Of a DNA stretch of 64,000 bases, positions 25,096-36,439 are shown one piece after another. Origin of the DNA: Nymphalis io (taxonomy: Eukaryota > Arthropoda > Insecta > Lepidoptera > Nymphalidae). Position 1 is the first letter of the stretch. Every line of letters starts with the position of its first letter. The notes under the pieces were generated by a model. The model saw nothing but the letters and a program-made list of their open reading frames with translations, was not told where the DNA came from and did not search any database. The stretch is taken from the NCBI RefSeq assembly GCF_905147045.1, contig NC_065904.1, positions 3,286,001-3,350,000 of the forward strand. Direction: 5' to 3'. The translations under genes and the position numbers were made by a program.

Positions 25096-28000
25096 CTTCT
25101 ATTTATTTATTTTTATAAGTATGGTTGTGTGCTACACATGTAACAATAATTTACTTGTAACTCAGAAGAGAGTTAAATGTTCAAATACATCATGTAACCG
25201 TCATTTTCATGCGGACTGTATTAAGTTCAATGAGGCACAATCGAGCCGAGCTAAATGGATTTGCCCAATATGTCAAGGGCCGAAATCAAAAACAGGGAAT
25301 AAAAGCTCTCCTTCCGATCATGGCAAGAGTATTAAAGAATCTGAAATAGATTCACCAGTTTCCTTAGTAAGTAACATAGACTCCCAAGATGCTATTCTTC
25401 AAGAAATTCGAAATCTTCGTAGAGAAATGAATGAAAAATTTGAATACCAACAATTAAGCCTAAACGATTTCAATACGAAATTAAGTGAGATTCGCGGTGA
25501 AGTGCGAGATTTAAACTCCAAATTTTCTATAATGCGAAAGGAGTTAGATCAAGTAACTAATACAGTGCAGTTTTTATCTGATAATTTTGACGAACAACAA
25601 CTCATTAACGATCGTTACAAAACAGATATCTCTCAATTAAAAACAGAAAGCACATCTCTACGTGCGCAACTTAGCAAAGTCGCCAGCCTTATGGAACAGC
25701 TTGAGCAACGTGCTCGAGACTGTAATATTGAAATACAGTGTGTTCCGGAGCATAAGTCTGAAAACCTGCTTACTATTGTGAAACAACTCACTAGAGTCGT
25801 TTCGTGTGACATAGATGATAGTGATATTAAAGAATTCCATCGCGTTGCTAAGGTTGATTCTGACTCGAAGCGCTCTCGCAATATCATAGTCAAATTAACC
25901 AGCCCGCGCGTCCGTGATACTATACTTGCAGCGGTAAAAACTTTCAACAAAAAGAATGAAAACAACAAACTCAATTCGACTCATTTAGGCATCGCGGGTG
26001 ATAAGCAATCAATATACGTCAGTGAACATTTGTCACCAACGAACAAGAAACTTCATGCAGCCACGAGACTCGTCGCAAAAGAGAAGAAATACGAGTTTGT
26101 CTGGATCCGAAATAGCCGCATTTATATTCGTAAAAATAAGCATTCACCTGCAATTTTAATAAGAAATAACGATTTTTTAAATAGTCTAAAGTAATTTTTT
26201 GGTTATATTATTGTGCTTATTTCTTTTTTATTTATTTTTTCTACCTGAGTAAGCATTTATTGTGTTTTTTAGTTTTAAAATTCAATATTAAATTTTTTTA
26301 TCAAAATGTGAGGGGCCTGCGGACCAAGACTGAAGACCTCTATTTATCTGTTCTCTGTTGTGATTATGATGTCATTATTCTTACGGAAACTTGGCTGAGT
26401 GATACAATATTTGATCATGAATTATTTGACACTCGATATTCAGTATTTAGGCGCGATCGTAGTACAACTTCATCTTATTTGAAAGATGGTGGTGGTGTTG
26501 TAATTGCCATACACAAAAAGTTTGAGAGTCTGAGAAAAATCACTTGGGAATCTGTATGTGAAGATCTTTGGGTTTCATTTAAAATAGGTCAAAGTACTCA
26601 AATTAATATTTGTGGTGTCTATATTCCACCTCCAGTAAAGGAGTTGGAACTTAATTACTTTCTTAAAAATACTGCACAAGTTATTAACTCTAATACAGAT
26701 GACGGCACAATAAACGTGGTGATTGGGGATTTCAATTTGAGCAATATTGTCTGGGAATATAGCACTTACAGTCGTAGTCTAATACCTGTACGTACAAACA
26801 ATAATGTGGATTCTTTATTTATTGACACAATATTTTTTTGCAACCTACATCAATGCAACTCAATTTCTAATAATAACGATAGAATTCTCGACCTAGTACT
26901 TAGCTCACATCCATCTTTTCTTACGGTATCTGAAGAAAAACCCTTAGTTCCGCTTGATTGTCATCACCCAGCCTTATTAATAGACCTACAGTATTCTACT
27001 CAAAAACACTATCTTAAAAGTAACACTGAACCTAAATATAATTTTGCTTTTTGCGACTATAATACTGTTATTGAGGAACTTTCAAAGATTGATTGGGCAC
27101 ATTTATGGAAAAATTGTGGCTCTGTAGATGAAATGATAGAAGTTTTTTATGAAACTTTACTAAATGCTATTTACAAAAATACCCCAAAATCCAAACCCCG
27201 TGATGGCAAGCATCCCATATGGTATTCACGTTCTCTAATACGTACTCTTAAGGAAAAATCAAAATATCATAAAGTATTCAAGAAGTATAAAAATCCTATG
27301 GATAAATACACTTATGATCTCCTAAGAGATCGCTCAAACGAAATGATATTTGAATGCTATGATTTCTTCAAAAAAATATATCAGACCATATTCGTAACAA
27401 CCCTACATACTTTTGGAAATATTTTAAAGACAGAAAATGCAATTCTAAGTCGATTCCCAATCAAATGATATTAAATGATAGAAAAGCTACAGGAGGACAG
27501 GAAATATGTAATCTTTTTTCCTATAATTTTCAGTCGATCTATGATACCACACATAAGTTACCACCTTTCAACCCAAAATATTTAACTAGTATTAAATGTA
27601 CTAATAACACATACGCCAAATGTTCTGTAACAGACCATGAGGTTAAAACACAGCTTCTATCCTTAAATTGCAATAAAGGGGCGGGACCCGATCTAATACC
27701 ACCTATATTTATTAAAAATTGTGCTAAAGTTTTAGTTAACCCTCTTACAACTATATATAATAAATCACTTCAATCGGGAATATTCCCAGCTAAATGGAAA
27801 GTTGCTTATATAACACCAATTCATAAGTCTGGAGACATTAATAATATAACTAATTACAGACCAATATCCATACTATCTACTTTTGGGAAAGTTTTTGAGT
27901 CACTAATTCAAAAAAAGATGTATTCTCATTTAAAACCTTACTTTGATTCATACCAGCATGGCTTTTGTCCACATAAATCCACAACATCTAATCTAGTTAG

Positions 28001-31000
28001 TTACATATCTGATATTTCTGAAGCTGTGGATAAGAATAATGAGGTACATGCTATATATCTGGATTTTAAAAAAGCGTTCGACTTAGTCCACCACGACATT
28101 CTTATAACCAAATTGGAATGTATGGGTATTCATGGTTCCTTGTTACGTTGGTGTGAGTCATACTTAAAGAATCGATCCCAATTAGTTGCCATGAAAGGTT
28201 TTAAATCTCTCGAATGTAATATACCCTCTGGTGTACCGCAAGGGTCACACCTAGGACCTTTGTTTTTCCTTGTTTTCATTAATGATGTTGGAAAAGTACT
28301 TAAATCCAAATATCAAATATACGCAGATGATTTAAAAATATACAGGGAAATTAAATCACCAGAGGATATAGAAATCCTGCAAAGTGACATCGACAACCTT
28401 GTTTGTTGGTGTCTTGCAAATCGTATGACTCTAAATAAAGATAAATGTGTTCATATTACATTTAGTAGAAAACGAAAACCACTAAAACACACTTACTACA
28501 TCGACGGTACGCCCCTTACGGAGTCAACGAGTGTAAGGGATCTCGGGGTGATAATAGATAACACCTTAAGCTTTAGAGATCACATTGATTACATCATATC
28601 AAAAGCCTCGCAAGTATCTGGTCTGGTGTTAAGATTAATGAAAATCTTTAAAGATCCAAGCTTGACAATATTAGTTTTCAATAGTATAATAAGGAGTATC
28701 CTAGAATATTGTTCAGTTGCTTGGAGTCCTGGGTATGAGGTGCACTCTGATAGAATAGAACGTGTACAAAAACGTTTTCTATATTACTTAGCGTACACAG
28801 ATCTAAATGCTAAGAATTTTAACTCTTACGATGCACGCCTAATTAATTATAAAGTGCAAACTCTTAAATATAGAAGAGAAGCTGCTGACTTTCTTTTTTT
28901 ATACAAATTATTGCACGGATATATTGATGCACCTGATCTACTTGCTAAAATTAGTTTCTACATTCCGCGTCAAGGTAGCCGTTTACAAAATCGTAAAATA
29001 TTTAGCCTACCTGATGTCAAATCAAATCTTGGTCAACATTCGCCAATTTACCGTATTTGCTCGCTTGCGAATTGTAGTCGTCAACACCTAGATGTCTTTA
29101 GTGAATCTGTTGGTTCTCTTAAGAATAAACTTAAAACAAAATCACATTAGTTTATGTAATAATTAAATAATTAACTAGTTAGTAATTGCACAAGTACTGT
29201 TCTTGTTAAATATGTTTTTTTAAAGCATGCTAGGTTTACATCCAGAAGACTGTAACTTATTAACACTCTGTTTAGCGTAGATTTTATTTTGTATGCACTA
29301 GTTGTAAGTCAGTTTTGTAAACTTAAATAAAAAAAAAAAAAAAAACGCGCGTTTCCAAATCGCGCGCTTCAAAACGCCTAATGTGTACTTGCTCTAACTG
29401 TGCCGCCTACGCCGCTGTGGCAGGACGTGGTGGAGGCGTGCTGCGCGGCGTGCGCGGGCGGCGCGAGCTGCGCGCGGCCCGGCCCGCGCGGCGGACACCA
29501 GCTCGTCGTCGACCCCAACACTGGTATACGATGGATATTTGTTTTATAATACTGTTATTGACATTATTTTATTTATCTATTTATGTCAACAAATATTTGT
29601 CCTCGTAGGTACACTGTATTTATTCGGCGGATGGAATGGTGCAGAAGATCTCGACGACCTGTGGAGCTACGACACGAAAGCAGAGAGATGGACTCTCCTA
29701 TGTCGGCACAGCGGCATGGTGAACGGACCTTCTCCTCGTTCCTGTCACAAAATGGTTTTCGATCCCGTGCACGAACGGCTATATATGCTTGGACGGTATT
29801 TGGACAACGTGCAGAGGATTCCGTGTAATATGAATGTGAGTTTTTTTAATTTTCATAACACGATCATTAAAACGAATAACGAAGTTGACCCATGCGCTCT
29901 TCGTCCCAGAGTGACCTGTACATGTACGACGTGTCGAGTGGCGAGTGGTCGCTGGTGAGCGGCGACACGGCGGCGGAGGGCGGGCCGCGGCTCGTGTTCG
30001 ACCACCAGATGTGCATAGACCCCGACACTCAGACCATCTACGTGTTCGGCGGTCGCGTGCTGCCCGCTAACTCGTGAGTCGCTCATGCTCAACGAATCAC
30101 AACTTCTACCAGTATCTACTGACTAATCTTTATCAACGTGTGATATTATTATTGTTTTAGTGAGGAGTTGGCATGTCCGCAGTACTCGGGTTTATATGCG
30201 TACTACATCGCGCGCAACACATGGCAGCTTCTCCTAGCGGACAAGCACGACCTGCACGCGCCGCAGTCGCGCGTCTCGCACTCTATGCTGTTCCATCCGG
30301 TACGGACGTGACAAATTCATTCACCGCACGCTCCGCTGCACTAACATTCGAGTACTCACACAAATGGCCGGGCTCAGGTGCAGCGGCGCCTGTACATGTT
30401 CGCGGGGCAGCGCAACAAGGAGCAGCTGGTGGACCTGTGGTGGTGGGACTGCGGCACCAACGTGGCGCACGCCGTGTGCCGCGCGCCCGCCCGCGCGCCG
30501 CCCTCGCAGGGCTTCACGCAGCGCGCCACGCTCGACCCCGACGCCGACGAGATACACGTGCTCTCGGTAGCGCATCGCCCGGACTACTCAGTTAGGCTCG
30601 TGGTTAATAGATTTATATCGAAAAGTAATTCGTTTCCATCATCAGGGTATGAGCAAAGAAAAGGACAAGCGCGTGTACAACACGCTGTGGATTTTTTCTC
30701 TGCGGCGACTCACGTGGACGTGCGTGTACCGCAACGAGAGCGTAGCGCCCGACGAGCCGCGACCTCGCTTCGCCCACCAGCTCGTGTACGACCCCTTGAG
30801 GAAGGTGGGTCGATTTCACGAGCCCGTGCCTCCGGCTCCGACCGTGATCTCCTCCGACAACCGCAGAGACGACCGTTACAGATGCACTACCTGTTCGGCG
30901 GCAACCCGGGCACGTCGAGCAGCCCGCGCCTGCGGCTGGACGACCTGTGGGCGCTGCGCCTGCGCCGCGCGAGCCCGGCGCGCGTGCGCGGCCGCGCGCT

Positions 31001-31932
31001 GGCGGCGCTGCGCGAGGCGCGCTTCCGCGAGCTGGCGGCCGCGCCCTGCGGCGCCGTGGCCGCGCTGCACTACCTGCGCAACGACCTGTGCGCCGCCACC
31101 GACCACTCCGACCCGAGCCAGGTCTGGCAAATACTGATATTTTTCTACGAATTATTCACGTTCAGTTTGTGTTATGATTTCTATCTCGACTTATGACAAT
31201 TTCAGGTAGCTCATTTTCAAAAGTTAGCGACGATTTTATTCAGTGGCTCCGAGGCTCCCGACCTCAGAGCGGTGTCACTAAATGCGCGTCGAGAACGCAC
31301 ACTGATGCGTCGCCGTGCTGAGCTGCACCGGAACGCGCACTGCGGAGACTTGGCGCAGGCACTCGCTGCGGTTAGCTTTTATATCTCATTGCATACGCTG
31401 TCATGTCGATAAGATGTAAAAATCGGATAAGAGATCTATCTCTTAACCGACGTTTCAATAAAAAAGCGAAACCTAAGTTCTAGATGAACTGATAAAATGA
31501 CAATATTTTTTTTTCTTGTAAAATACATGTCCATCTTATTGTCTAAGTGTTTTAGCGATGTAAAAAAAATAAGTGCTTGTAATACACAACCGTAGAGTGT
31601 CAATTATGTTAATGTGTAAATGTTTTTTTTTGATCGGGTTTGCGAAATTATCAAGTCTATATTCAGCTCATGTACAAAGATTTATTTAATCTTACGTCAT
31701 ACAGGTGCTCGGCACAGATGACTCGCTGCTCGAGCCCACTCAGCCGTTCGAGGAGACGTCGTCGCCCACGCCCGACACGTGGGACGCGGGCGAGCACGAG
31801 GACGACGAGCCCGACGGCGCCGAGCGCGACGCCCGCGCCGTGCGCGTGCAGGTGTACGACCAGCTGTGTCGGTACTTCCGGCCCTCCACCGTGCCGCCCA
31901 GCGCAGACATCACCGACTTGGTCAAAATGTAA
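19515..31932 (+). CDS. MKLN1: muskelin, complete, 14 exons
   Basis: Muskelin is a kelch-repeat subunit of the CTLH/GID E3 ubiquitin ligase (family knowledge). Exons: 19515-19594, 19897-20109, 20233-20434, 23749-23941, 24456-24616, 29424-29523, 29609-29835, 29910-30073, 30161-30299, 30378-30566, 30646-30804, 30882-31121, 31206-31370, 31705-31932. They sum to 2460 nt, 819 codons plus stop; the human protein has 735. The N-terminal discoidin-like domain shows NYLPENI, SDQLSRW, FGKYIKAHVSDLKKFQILGG and WGPAYNYTIWYVELQG. Exon 4 holds the LisH/CTLH-like helices (LLKHLRRRRYKDAFEALS). Kelch repeats include GTLYLFGGWNGAEDLDDLW, PSPRSCHKMVFDP, LVFDHQMCIDPDTQTIYVFG, GFTQRATLDP, PRFAHQLVYDPL and YLFGGNPGTSSSPRLRLDD. 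The end reads ADITDLVKM. Relative to vertebrates the exon 3/4 join lacks a short segment, and the C-terminal exon 14 is acidic and expanded. Introns 3 and 5 host LINEs. Confidence 0.95.
20483..20838 (-). mobile_element. SINE family 2 (tRNA-derived), copy in muskelin intron 3
   Basis: On the minus strand the element starts with a tRNA-like head (GCCTCGTTAGTGTAGTGGCT as A-box region; GGTCCTGGGTTCAATTCTCA as B-box region). It runs through GGGTTTTTCTGTCAGTAAAG and GAACTCTTTCTGGTCATATC to CGGTCTGGAGGACC. Its far end abuts a GTAA tandem stretch (about 20474-20488). Partial relatives lie at 6234-6421 and 59165-59250. Confidence 0.8.
21660..23582 (+). mobile_element. defective RTE-type LINE in muskelin intron 3
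   Basis: The 5' end begins at the last endonuclease motif (FNTGSDHRLVRGTL), so most of the endonuclease is lost. The linker and early RT follow in frame (YRPISLLSHVYKLFSRVV, FRSGYSTVDHIHTVRQI). At about 22730 the sequence jumps to LDWTGYGVNVNGEYISHLRF and ADDIVIIAESLEQL, so the RT palm segment with the first catalytic Asp is deleted. The rest continues in other frames (YLGQIIQ, MTYGAETWTLT, GRPPARWTDDLKKVAG, LGEAYVQQWTTIG). It ends in a TTGATTGATGATTGATTGAT tail, as expected for RTE. It is dead by truncation, an internal deletion and frameshifts. Confidence 0.88.
24960..25095 (+). repeat. tRNA-like segment followed by a 49-nt T tract
   Basis: Bases 25047-25095 are an uninterrupted run of 49 T. 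The sequence just before it (GCGCGGTAGTAAAAGTGACT and GGTACCAAGATCAAATCCTG) looks like a worn tRNA-type A and B box. Together they may be a small SINE or a LINE 5' leader. The tract lies 25 bp upstream of the ORF1 start of the LINE that follows. Confidence 0.45.
25121..26194 (+). CDS. LINE ORF1 protein with PHD-type zinc finger
   Basis: 357 residues. The Met at 25121 is chosen because the upstream frame runs through the T tract. Residues 4-50 form a PHD-type zinc finger: CYTC, CSNTSC, HFHADC, then WICPICQG. Residues of about 85-200 are predicted coiled coil (heptads in LQEIRNLRREMNEKF and RTDISQLKTESTSL-like segments). The C-terminal half resembles the LINE-1/Jockey-type nucleic-acid-binding ORF1 domain (ARDCNIEIQCVPE, EFHRVAKVDSDSKRSRNIIV, TRLVAKEKKYEFVWIRNSRI). 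It probably binds element RNA. The frame is fully open. Confidence 0.85.
   Translation: MVVCYTCNNNLLVTQKRVKCSNTSCNRHFHADCIKFNEAQSSRAKWICPICQGPKSKTGNKSSPSDHGKSIKESEIDSPVSLVSNIDSQDAILQEIRNLRREMNEKFEYQQLSLNDFNTKLSEIRGEVRDLNSKFSIMRKELDQVTNTVQFLSDNFDEQQLINDRYKTDISQLKTESTSLRAQLSKVASLMEQLEQRARDCNIEIQCVPEHKSENLLTIVKQLTRVVSCDIDDSDIKEFHRVAKVDSDSKRSRNIIVKLTSPRVRDTILAAVKTFNKKNENNKLNSTHLGIAGDKQSIYVSEHLSPTNKKLHAATRLVAKEKKYEFVWIRNSRIYIRKNKHSPAILIRNNDFLNSLK
26260..29150 (+). pseudogene. LINE ORF2 (endonuclease and reverse transcriptase) with one frameshift
   Basis: The N-terminal part (26260 to about 27380) is an APE-like endonuclease: FYQNVRGLRTKTEDL, IILTETWLS, GGGVVIA, ICGVYIPP, VIGDFNLSNIVW, ILDLVLSSHP, LDCHHPALLI. 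The C-terminal part (to 29150) is a reverse transcriptase: NYRPISILSTFGKVFE, YLDFKKAFDLVHHDIL, IPSGVPQGSHLGPLFFL, QIYADDLKIYREI, VRDLGVIIDNTLSF. All catalytic Asp residues seem present. The reading frame slips by one base near an A run at about 27366-27376. After it the correct continuation (RNNPTYFWKYFKDRK) is in the other frame. Apart from this slip the frame is open, about 960 residues in all. Confidence 0.85.
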
Positions 31933-34082
31933 GAATGATCGAGTAAGCGAACTAAAAATTTCGGAAACCGAGTGAATTTGAACATACAAATCATCTTTTC
32001 GAATTTTACTTTTTAAGTAAAATACAGTATTTAAAACTGTTAGTCATTGTGAAAAGTAAATAATATATTCCTATAACGTGCGAGTTTTTTTTAAAGAATG
32101 AAATGATTTAAATTATTTTAATAAGCTCTCTAAACATTTTAGTAAGATAGATAGATACCTATACAAAATTGACTGGGTAACTCCTGTTTACTGGAACGTT
32201 TAAATTATAAAAAAAAAAAAAATTGGCTATGGTATTTTTCTGAGGCAGTATGTTTGAAAGTAATTTAAATTCTTATAATTATAATTTAAAAAAAAAACTA
32301 ATATACATTAGCGAAAAAGTTAATAATACGATTTTATAAGGTACGTAAATTAAAAAATTTGTTAATATTTGGTAGTACTGGTCAATCAGCTTGGAGAGTT
32401 TTTAGTACTGTAATAAATACGGTTAAAGTGATATGAAATATCATGCCGGTTTGTTTATTATTCGATTCTTAATAATTATTTCGATGTTGATTTAGTTTAT
32501 TAAGTGTTGTTATTTGATATTAAATATCTTAATTTGAATTAACTCATCCAGAATGTAATCCTATAGAAAAATATGAGAAGCATGGTGAAAACCTATGTTG
32601 CAGAAAAAATGTCATAATTAATATAAATGCTATTATATCGACGTTAGCTGAGGAAAATTTAATGCCATAAATGTAGTGTAGAGGAATGCTATTTATTAAA
32701 AAAAAAAAAGAAACAGAGTAGTGACCAGGTTTTAAATACTACAAACAAATAAATACGAAAATTCATGTTTAATTTTTAATAGATAACTAGCTGCCCCGAC
32801 TTCCCTTGCATTTTGATTTTATCTAATATCTCAATGGATCTAATCGCCCATTTGAATAAATTAATACGTTTAATATTAAATACCCACTAATAAAATGAGT
32901 ATTTATTTATTTATTTATTCAATGACCGTTCACTACTACAAGCGCTAAAACGTCTTCAAGCTGATTTTACTACAATTATTTATAATTTTAGGCTAGGATT
33001 TAATCACGACTTTTTTATTCAGATTTATCTAACGCCACAATATTCGTTAGCAGTAACTTGTTTAGATATAGTCATCTTTACGGACACATATTACATAATG
33101 TATATTGTCAGTTATAGCCTTTTCTAATTGAAGAAGTTTTTTTTTTGTATAGAATAGTAATAATAACTGTGCCACATCATGCACTAAAATAATTCTTGAT
33201 TAATATATATTTATTTATAATACTTTATAATAATTTTACTTCTAAAGTTATGATACCGATAATGTCAGTGAACATTCAAAACGCAATTTTTTCACAAATC
33301 CAAAATAAATGGTATATATAAATCTAGATGTCGACAAGTTATATCACGTTAATTCAATTTCAAAGTTGTTAATTTGTTTTTAATCCCGCTGTGATCGGAA
33401 TAAGGTATACATAACAGTCAATAATATTAAATTAATCAATAAGTATTCTTTTATACTATATAACTAATTGTAAATATTATGCAATCGATAAGAATTTTTA
33501 AATTTTAGAGGCATCAATTTGCATTTAAATTTGACAAACTTATTATAAACTGTCCTATTTATTTAACTCATTGATATATCTAAGTGATATGTACTATTAA
33601 TATTTAATCAATTTATTTATAATAAATAAAATGTATGACCAGATGGGAGACTTGAGAATATATTTGGTATTAATTAAAAAATCCAATGTTTATTTTGTAG
33701 ATAAAAACACTGTAAGGAAACTTTTTTTTTTTACTGTGATAAAAACATAGTCATCGACTATAACGAGGTAGTTTGTATTGTGCCGTTGCGCATGCTGTGT
33801 ATTTATTTTAAGCATTTAATGATTAAAATTATTAAATATTCTAGATTTATTATTTATACTACCCAGATCACAATTGATACTTACAATTATACAGTGACAA
33901 AAAGTCAGTTAATCACTGTTTACTGATTTTTGAGTCTGTACTGCCCCAGCTCGATTGGAATTTTGTTCCCGTCTCACCGCTACACAAAAGCGGCTATCTA
34001 ACTTACACCATACAAAAAACTAGCTCGAATATTTACAGATGTTTGATACAATACAATAATTCTTAATAGTTTAGTATATTGA

Positions 34083-34330
34083 CGTGCTGGTTGGCGTGTT
34101 TGGTAGGTACTTGCCTTTCACGCCGAAGGTTGTGGGTTCGATTTCCACCCAGGACAGACATTTGTGTGCATGAACATGTCTGTTTGTCCCGAGTCTGTGG
34201 TAATTATTTATATAAGTATGTATTTGCAAAAGAAAAGTATTATATATAGTATATCAGTTGTCTGGTTTCCATAGTACAAGCTCTGCTTAGTTTGGTATCA
34301 GATGGCCGTGTGTGAATAATGTCCCAGGAT
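34083..34330 (+). mobile_element. SINE family 3 (tRNA-derived)
   Basis: The head reads CGTGCTGGTTGGCGTGTTTGG with a B-box region GTTGTGGGTTCGATTTCCAC, so it is tRNA-like on the plus strand. The body (GACAGACATTTGTGTGCATG, AACATGTCTGTTTGTCCCGA, TCAGATGGCCGTGTGTGAAT, AATGTCCCAGGATATTTATT) ends in ATT triplets. This layout is common in lepidopteran SINEs. Confidence 0.75.
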
Positions 34331-34377
34331 ATTTATTATTATTATTATATCAATAAACAATTTTTTTATAAAATAGT

Positions 34378-34640
34378 TTTGGCGGACGAACAACTGATTC
34401 ACCGAATGGTAAGTGGTCACCACCGCCCAGACATTGGCATTGAATGAAATGTTAACCATCGCTGACATCGCGAATGCGCCACCAACCTTGGCAATTAAGA
34501 TGTCCCTTGTGCCTATAATTACACTGGCTCACTCACTCTTCAAACCGAAACACAACAATACCAAGTACTGCTGTTTTGCGGTAAAATGAGTGGGTGGTAC
34601 CTATCCAGACGAGCTTGCACAAAGCCCTATCACCAGTGAA
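34378..34640 (+). repeat. interspersed repeat, family 4, copy 1
   Basis: About 260 bp sharing long blocks with 57340-57620: GAATGGTAAGTGGTCACCA, ATGCGCCACCAACCTTG, GTCCCTTGTGCCT.TAATT, ACACTGGCTCACTCACTCTT, AAGTACTGCTGTTTTGCGGT and CAGACGAGCTTGC.CAAAGC. No tRNA head or terminal inverted repeat is obvious. It is probably a SINE body or MITE widespread in Lepidoptera. Confidence 0.75.
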
Positions 34641-34816
34641 CATTTAAGTACTCTCTTTCCTCCAATTCCGTCATTTATTTTTTGTTACGATAATATCCCA
34701 TTCAACCATTAGAAATTGTGTTAAGTGACACAATTTTAAAGGTGGTAAGTTATTATATGTTTAAAATATGCTTTTGCGTAAGCGACACGCTTCGAAGCGT
34801 GAGCTTGTGTCCGGGG

Positions 34817-35266
34817 CAGTGTTCACAACCTAAAGCCGCCTGGCTTTTACCAATTATCTTACCAAGGCCCGTAAAATTATCGTACATCAGGATATTGATT
34901 ATAACATACAATAATATTATACAAAATCACAACAATATATTTTAAATTATATAGTTGAAATCAGCAGTAAACTTTATAAAAAACAAGAACCCAAAAATAC
35001 GCAATATATACGCCAAATATGATCAAATTCAAAAGACAGTAACTGCCAACACTCCACATTAAACCAAGATCGGTGATTGATAGACAGTAGCAACCAATAA
35101 AAGGATAAGAGCGGCTGCAATGACAGTAAAAACAATTATAATTTATTAGTGTAATAATCAAAATTTGCATCATAATGGAAATTATCGTACGATAGTAGTG
35201 TACCATCGTACATAGTTATGCAATTATCGTATTTGTACGATAATTATCGTACGGTTGTGAACCCTG
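34817..35266. mobile_element. hAT-like MITE with 8-bp target duplication
   Basis: The left end CAGTGTTCACAACC (34817) and the right end GGTTGTGAACCCTG (to 35266) are inverted repeats with one mismatch. The flanks GTCCGGGG (34809-34816) and GCCCGGGG (35267-35274) match at 7 of 8 bases, the length of a hAT target duplication. The interior is 420 bp, AT-rich and without a transposase. Near the ends are repeats of ATTATCGTAC/GTACGATAAT, which may be subterminal transposase sites. Confidence 0.78.
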
Positions 35267-35711
35267 GCCCGGGGCACTAATAAATCGGTTCGTTTGGCAG
35301 TGCGAGTCGGTTGGTGGGAAGAATTAAGCGTAGTATTATGGTAGATGCGGTCGGCGCGGGGTTGATACTGTTTATAAATAAAAAAAAAAAACAAATATCC
35401 AGCTCGGCAGCCATTTATTATGTCCCTCCATATTTACAACTCTCTTTGACGCCTTTTTAAAATGCCATGTTGGCAACGTAAAAATATTAAAAAGACAGTT
35501 ACCATTACACAGAAAAATATGAAGTCATATTTATAAATTATAACAAAATCAATGAAATAAGGGGAAACAAAATAATATAAATTAAATATACTATAAATAT
35601 GAAATATTTATCAATCTCCTAAATCATTAATTGTAGATAGTTTGATACGTTTGTCATATACAGTAGGTACACATAATTTTTTTCATTTCTGACGAAGAAT
35701 TAATAGCATTT

Positions 35712-35950
35712 TTAAAAATGTAAATCACAGTACCCACACTTCATTTGAACTTTTTCATTAGTGTATTCTTCGAGTGCCACTCCGACTAGCGAAGGTTGGC
35801 AGTCAGCTTTGAATACTTCTTCTTGTCCTTCGCCTTGCTCTTTCGAGTTTGGCATCACCCGCGATTTCCGTCCATTCTCGGATGTTGCACAGCCAATACT
35901 TTTTTCTGCGACTAACAGCTCTCCTTCCGGCAAACTTTCCTATCATAATG
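35712..35950 (-). pseudogene. relic of a non-LTR reverse transcriptase C-terminus
   Basis: On the minus strand one frame reads GRRAVSRRKKYWLCNIREWT and then EIAGDAKLERA before a stop. A shifted frame then reads KKYSKLTANLR. The pattern R-R-x-x-x-W-L-x-N-[IL]-R-x-W-[TY] followed by A-N-L-R is typical of insect LINE ORF2 C-termini. It is short, frameshifted and not flanked by other RT motifs. The overlapping open frames on both strands here (73 and 87 codons) are probably by-products. Confidence 0.5.
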
Positions 35951-36439
35951 AATTGCAAAAGTTCATATCATTCATGCCTAAGTCCGAGATACGGAACTTT
36001 TCATTAGTGTATGTAAAGTATTAACTGAATACTTTTTTTAATTCGAGGTAACTTAGTGAGTTTTTCTATTGAAAAAATTTTTTGGAGTCGTGGTTTTATA
36101 ACATTGATTATAGGTATTAGGATATAACCCCAACTTTACTTTATATCAGATACTAAGCAATTAATTGAAAAAAATGAATGCATGCCAAAAATGGTGCGTC
36201 AAATGAAGCCATTTGAGATTATATAGACCGCTAATTAAAAAGTTACTCATTAAGTTTAGTTTTCTAGTTTTCCATGTGATCTTTATAAGTTTTTCAAAAA
36301 ATGTTGAATAATTCTAATTTATAACAATAAAACTAATTACTTTATAATGCGAATTTTAACCATATATTTATTTAACCCTATCACTTGTAGATAGGGTTAA
36401 AATTCCCTTCATAAAATATTTAGCTCATAAACGTAAACG

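Larger units (their letters stand above)
25096..29345 (+). mobile_element. nearly intact non-LTR retrotransposon with PHD-finger ORF1, in muskelin intron 5
   Basis: About 4.25 kb, in the sense orientation of muskelin, from just after a T tract to an A tail at 29329-29345. It contains ORF1 (25121-26194) and ORF2 (26260-29150), the latter with one frameshift. The organisation (ORF1 with zinc finger and coiled coil, APE-type endonuclease, RT, poly(A)) fits the Jockey/CR1 group of insect LINEs. No clear target-site duplication can be read, because the 5' end is masked by the T tract. It accounts for nearly all of the 4.8-kb intron. Confidence 0.88.

Noticed and set aside
34961..35206. 81-codon minus-strand hydrophobic frame
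   Set aside because: It lies wholly inside the hAT-like MITE and has low-complexity Tyr/Ile/Leu content; no transposase motif.
35712..36024. Open frames of 73 and 87 codons on opposite strands as a small host gene
   Set aside because: A third frame on the minus strand carries a LINE C-terminal signature, so these frames are more likely by-products of a decayed element.
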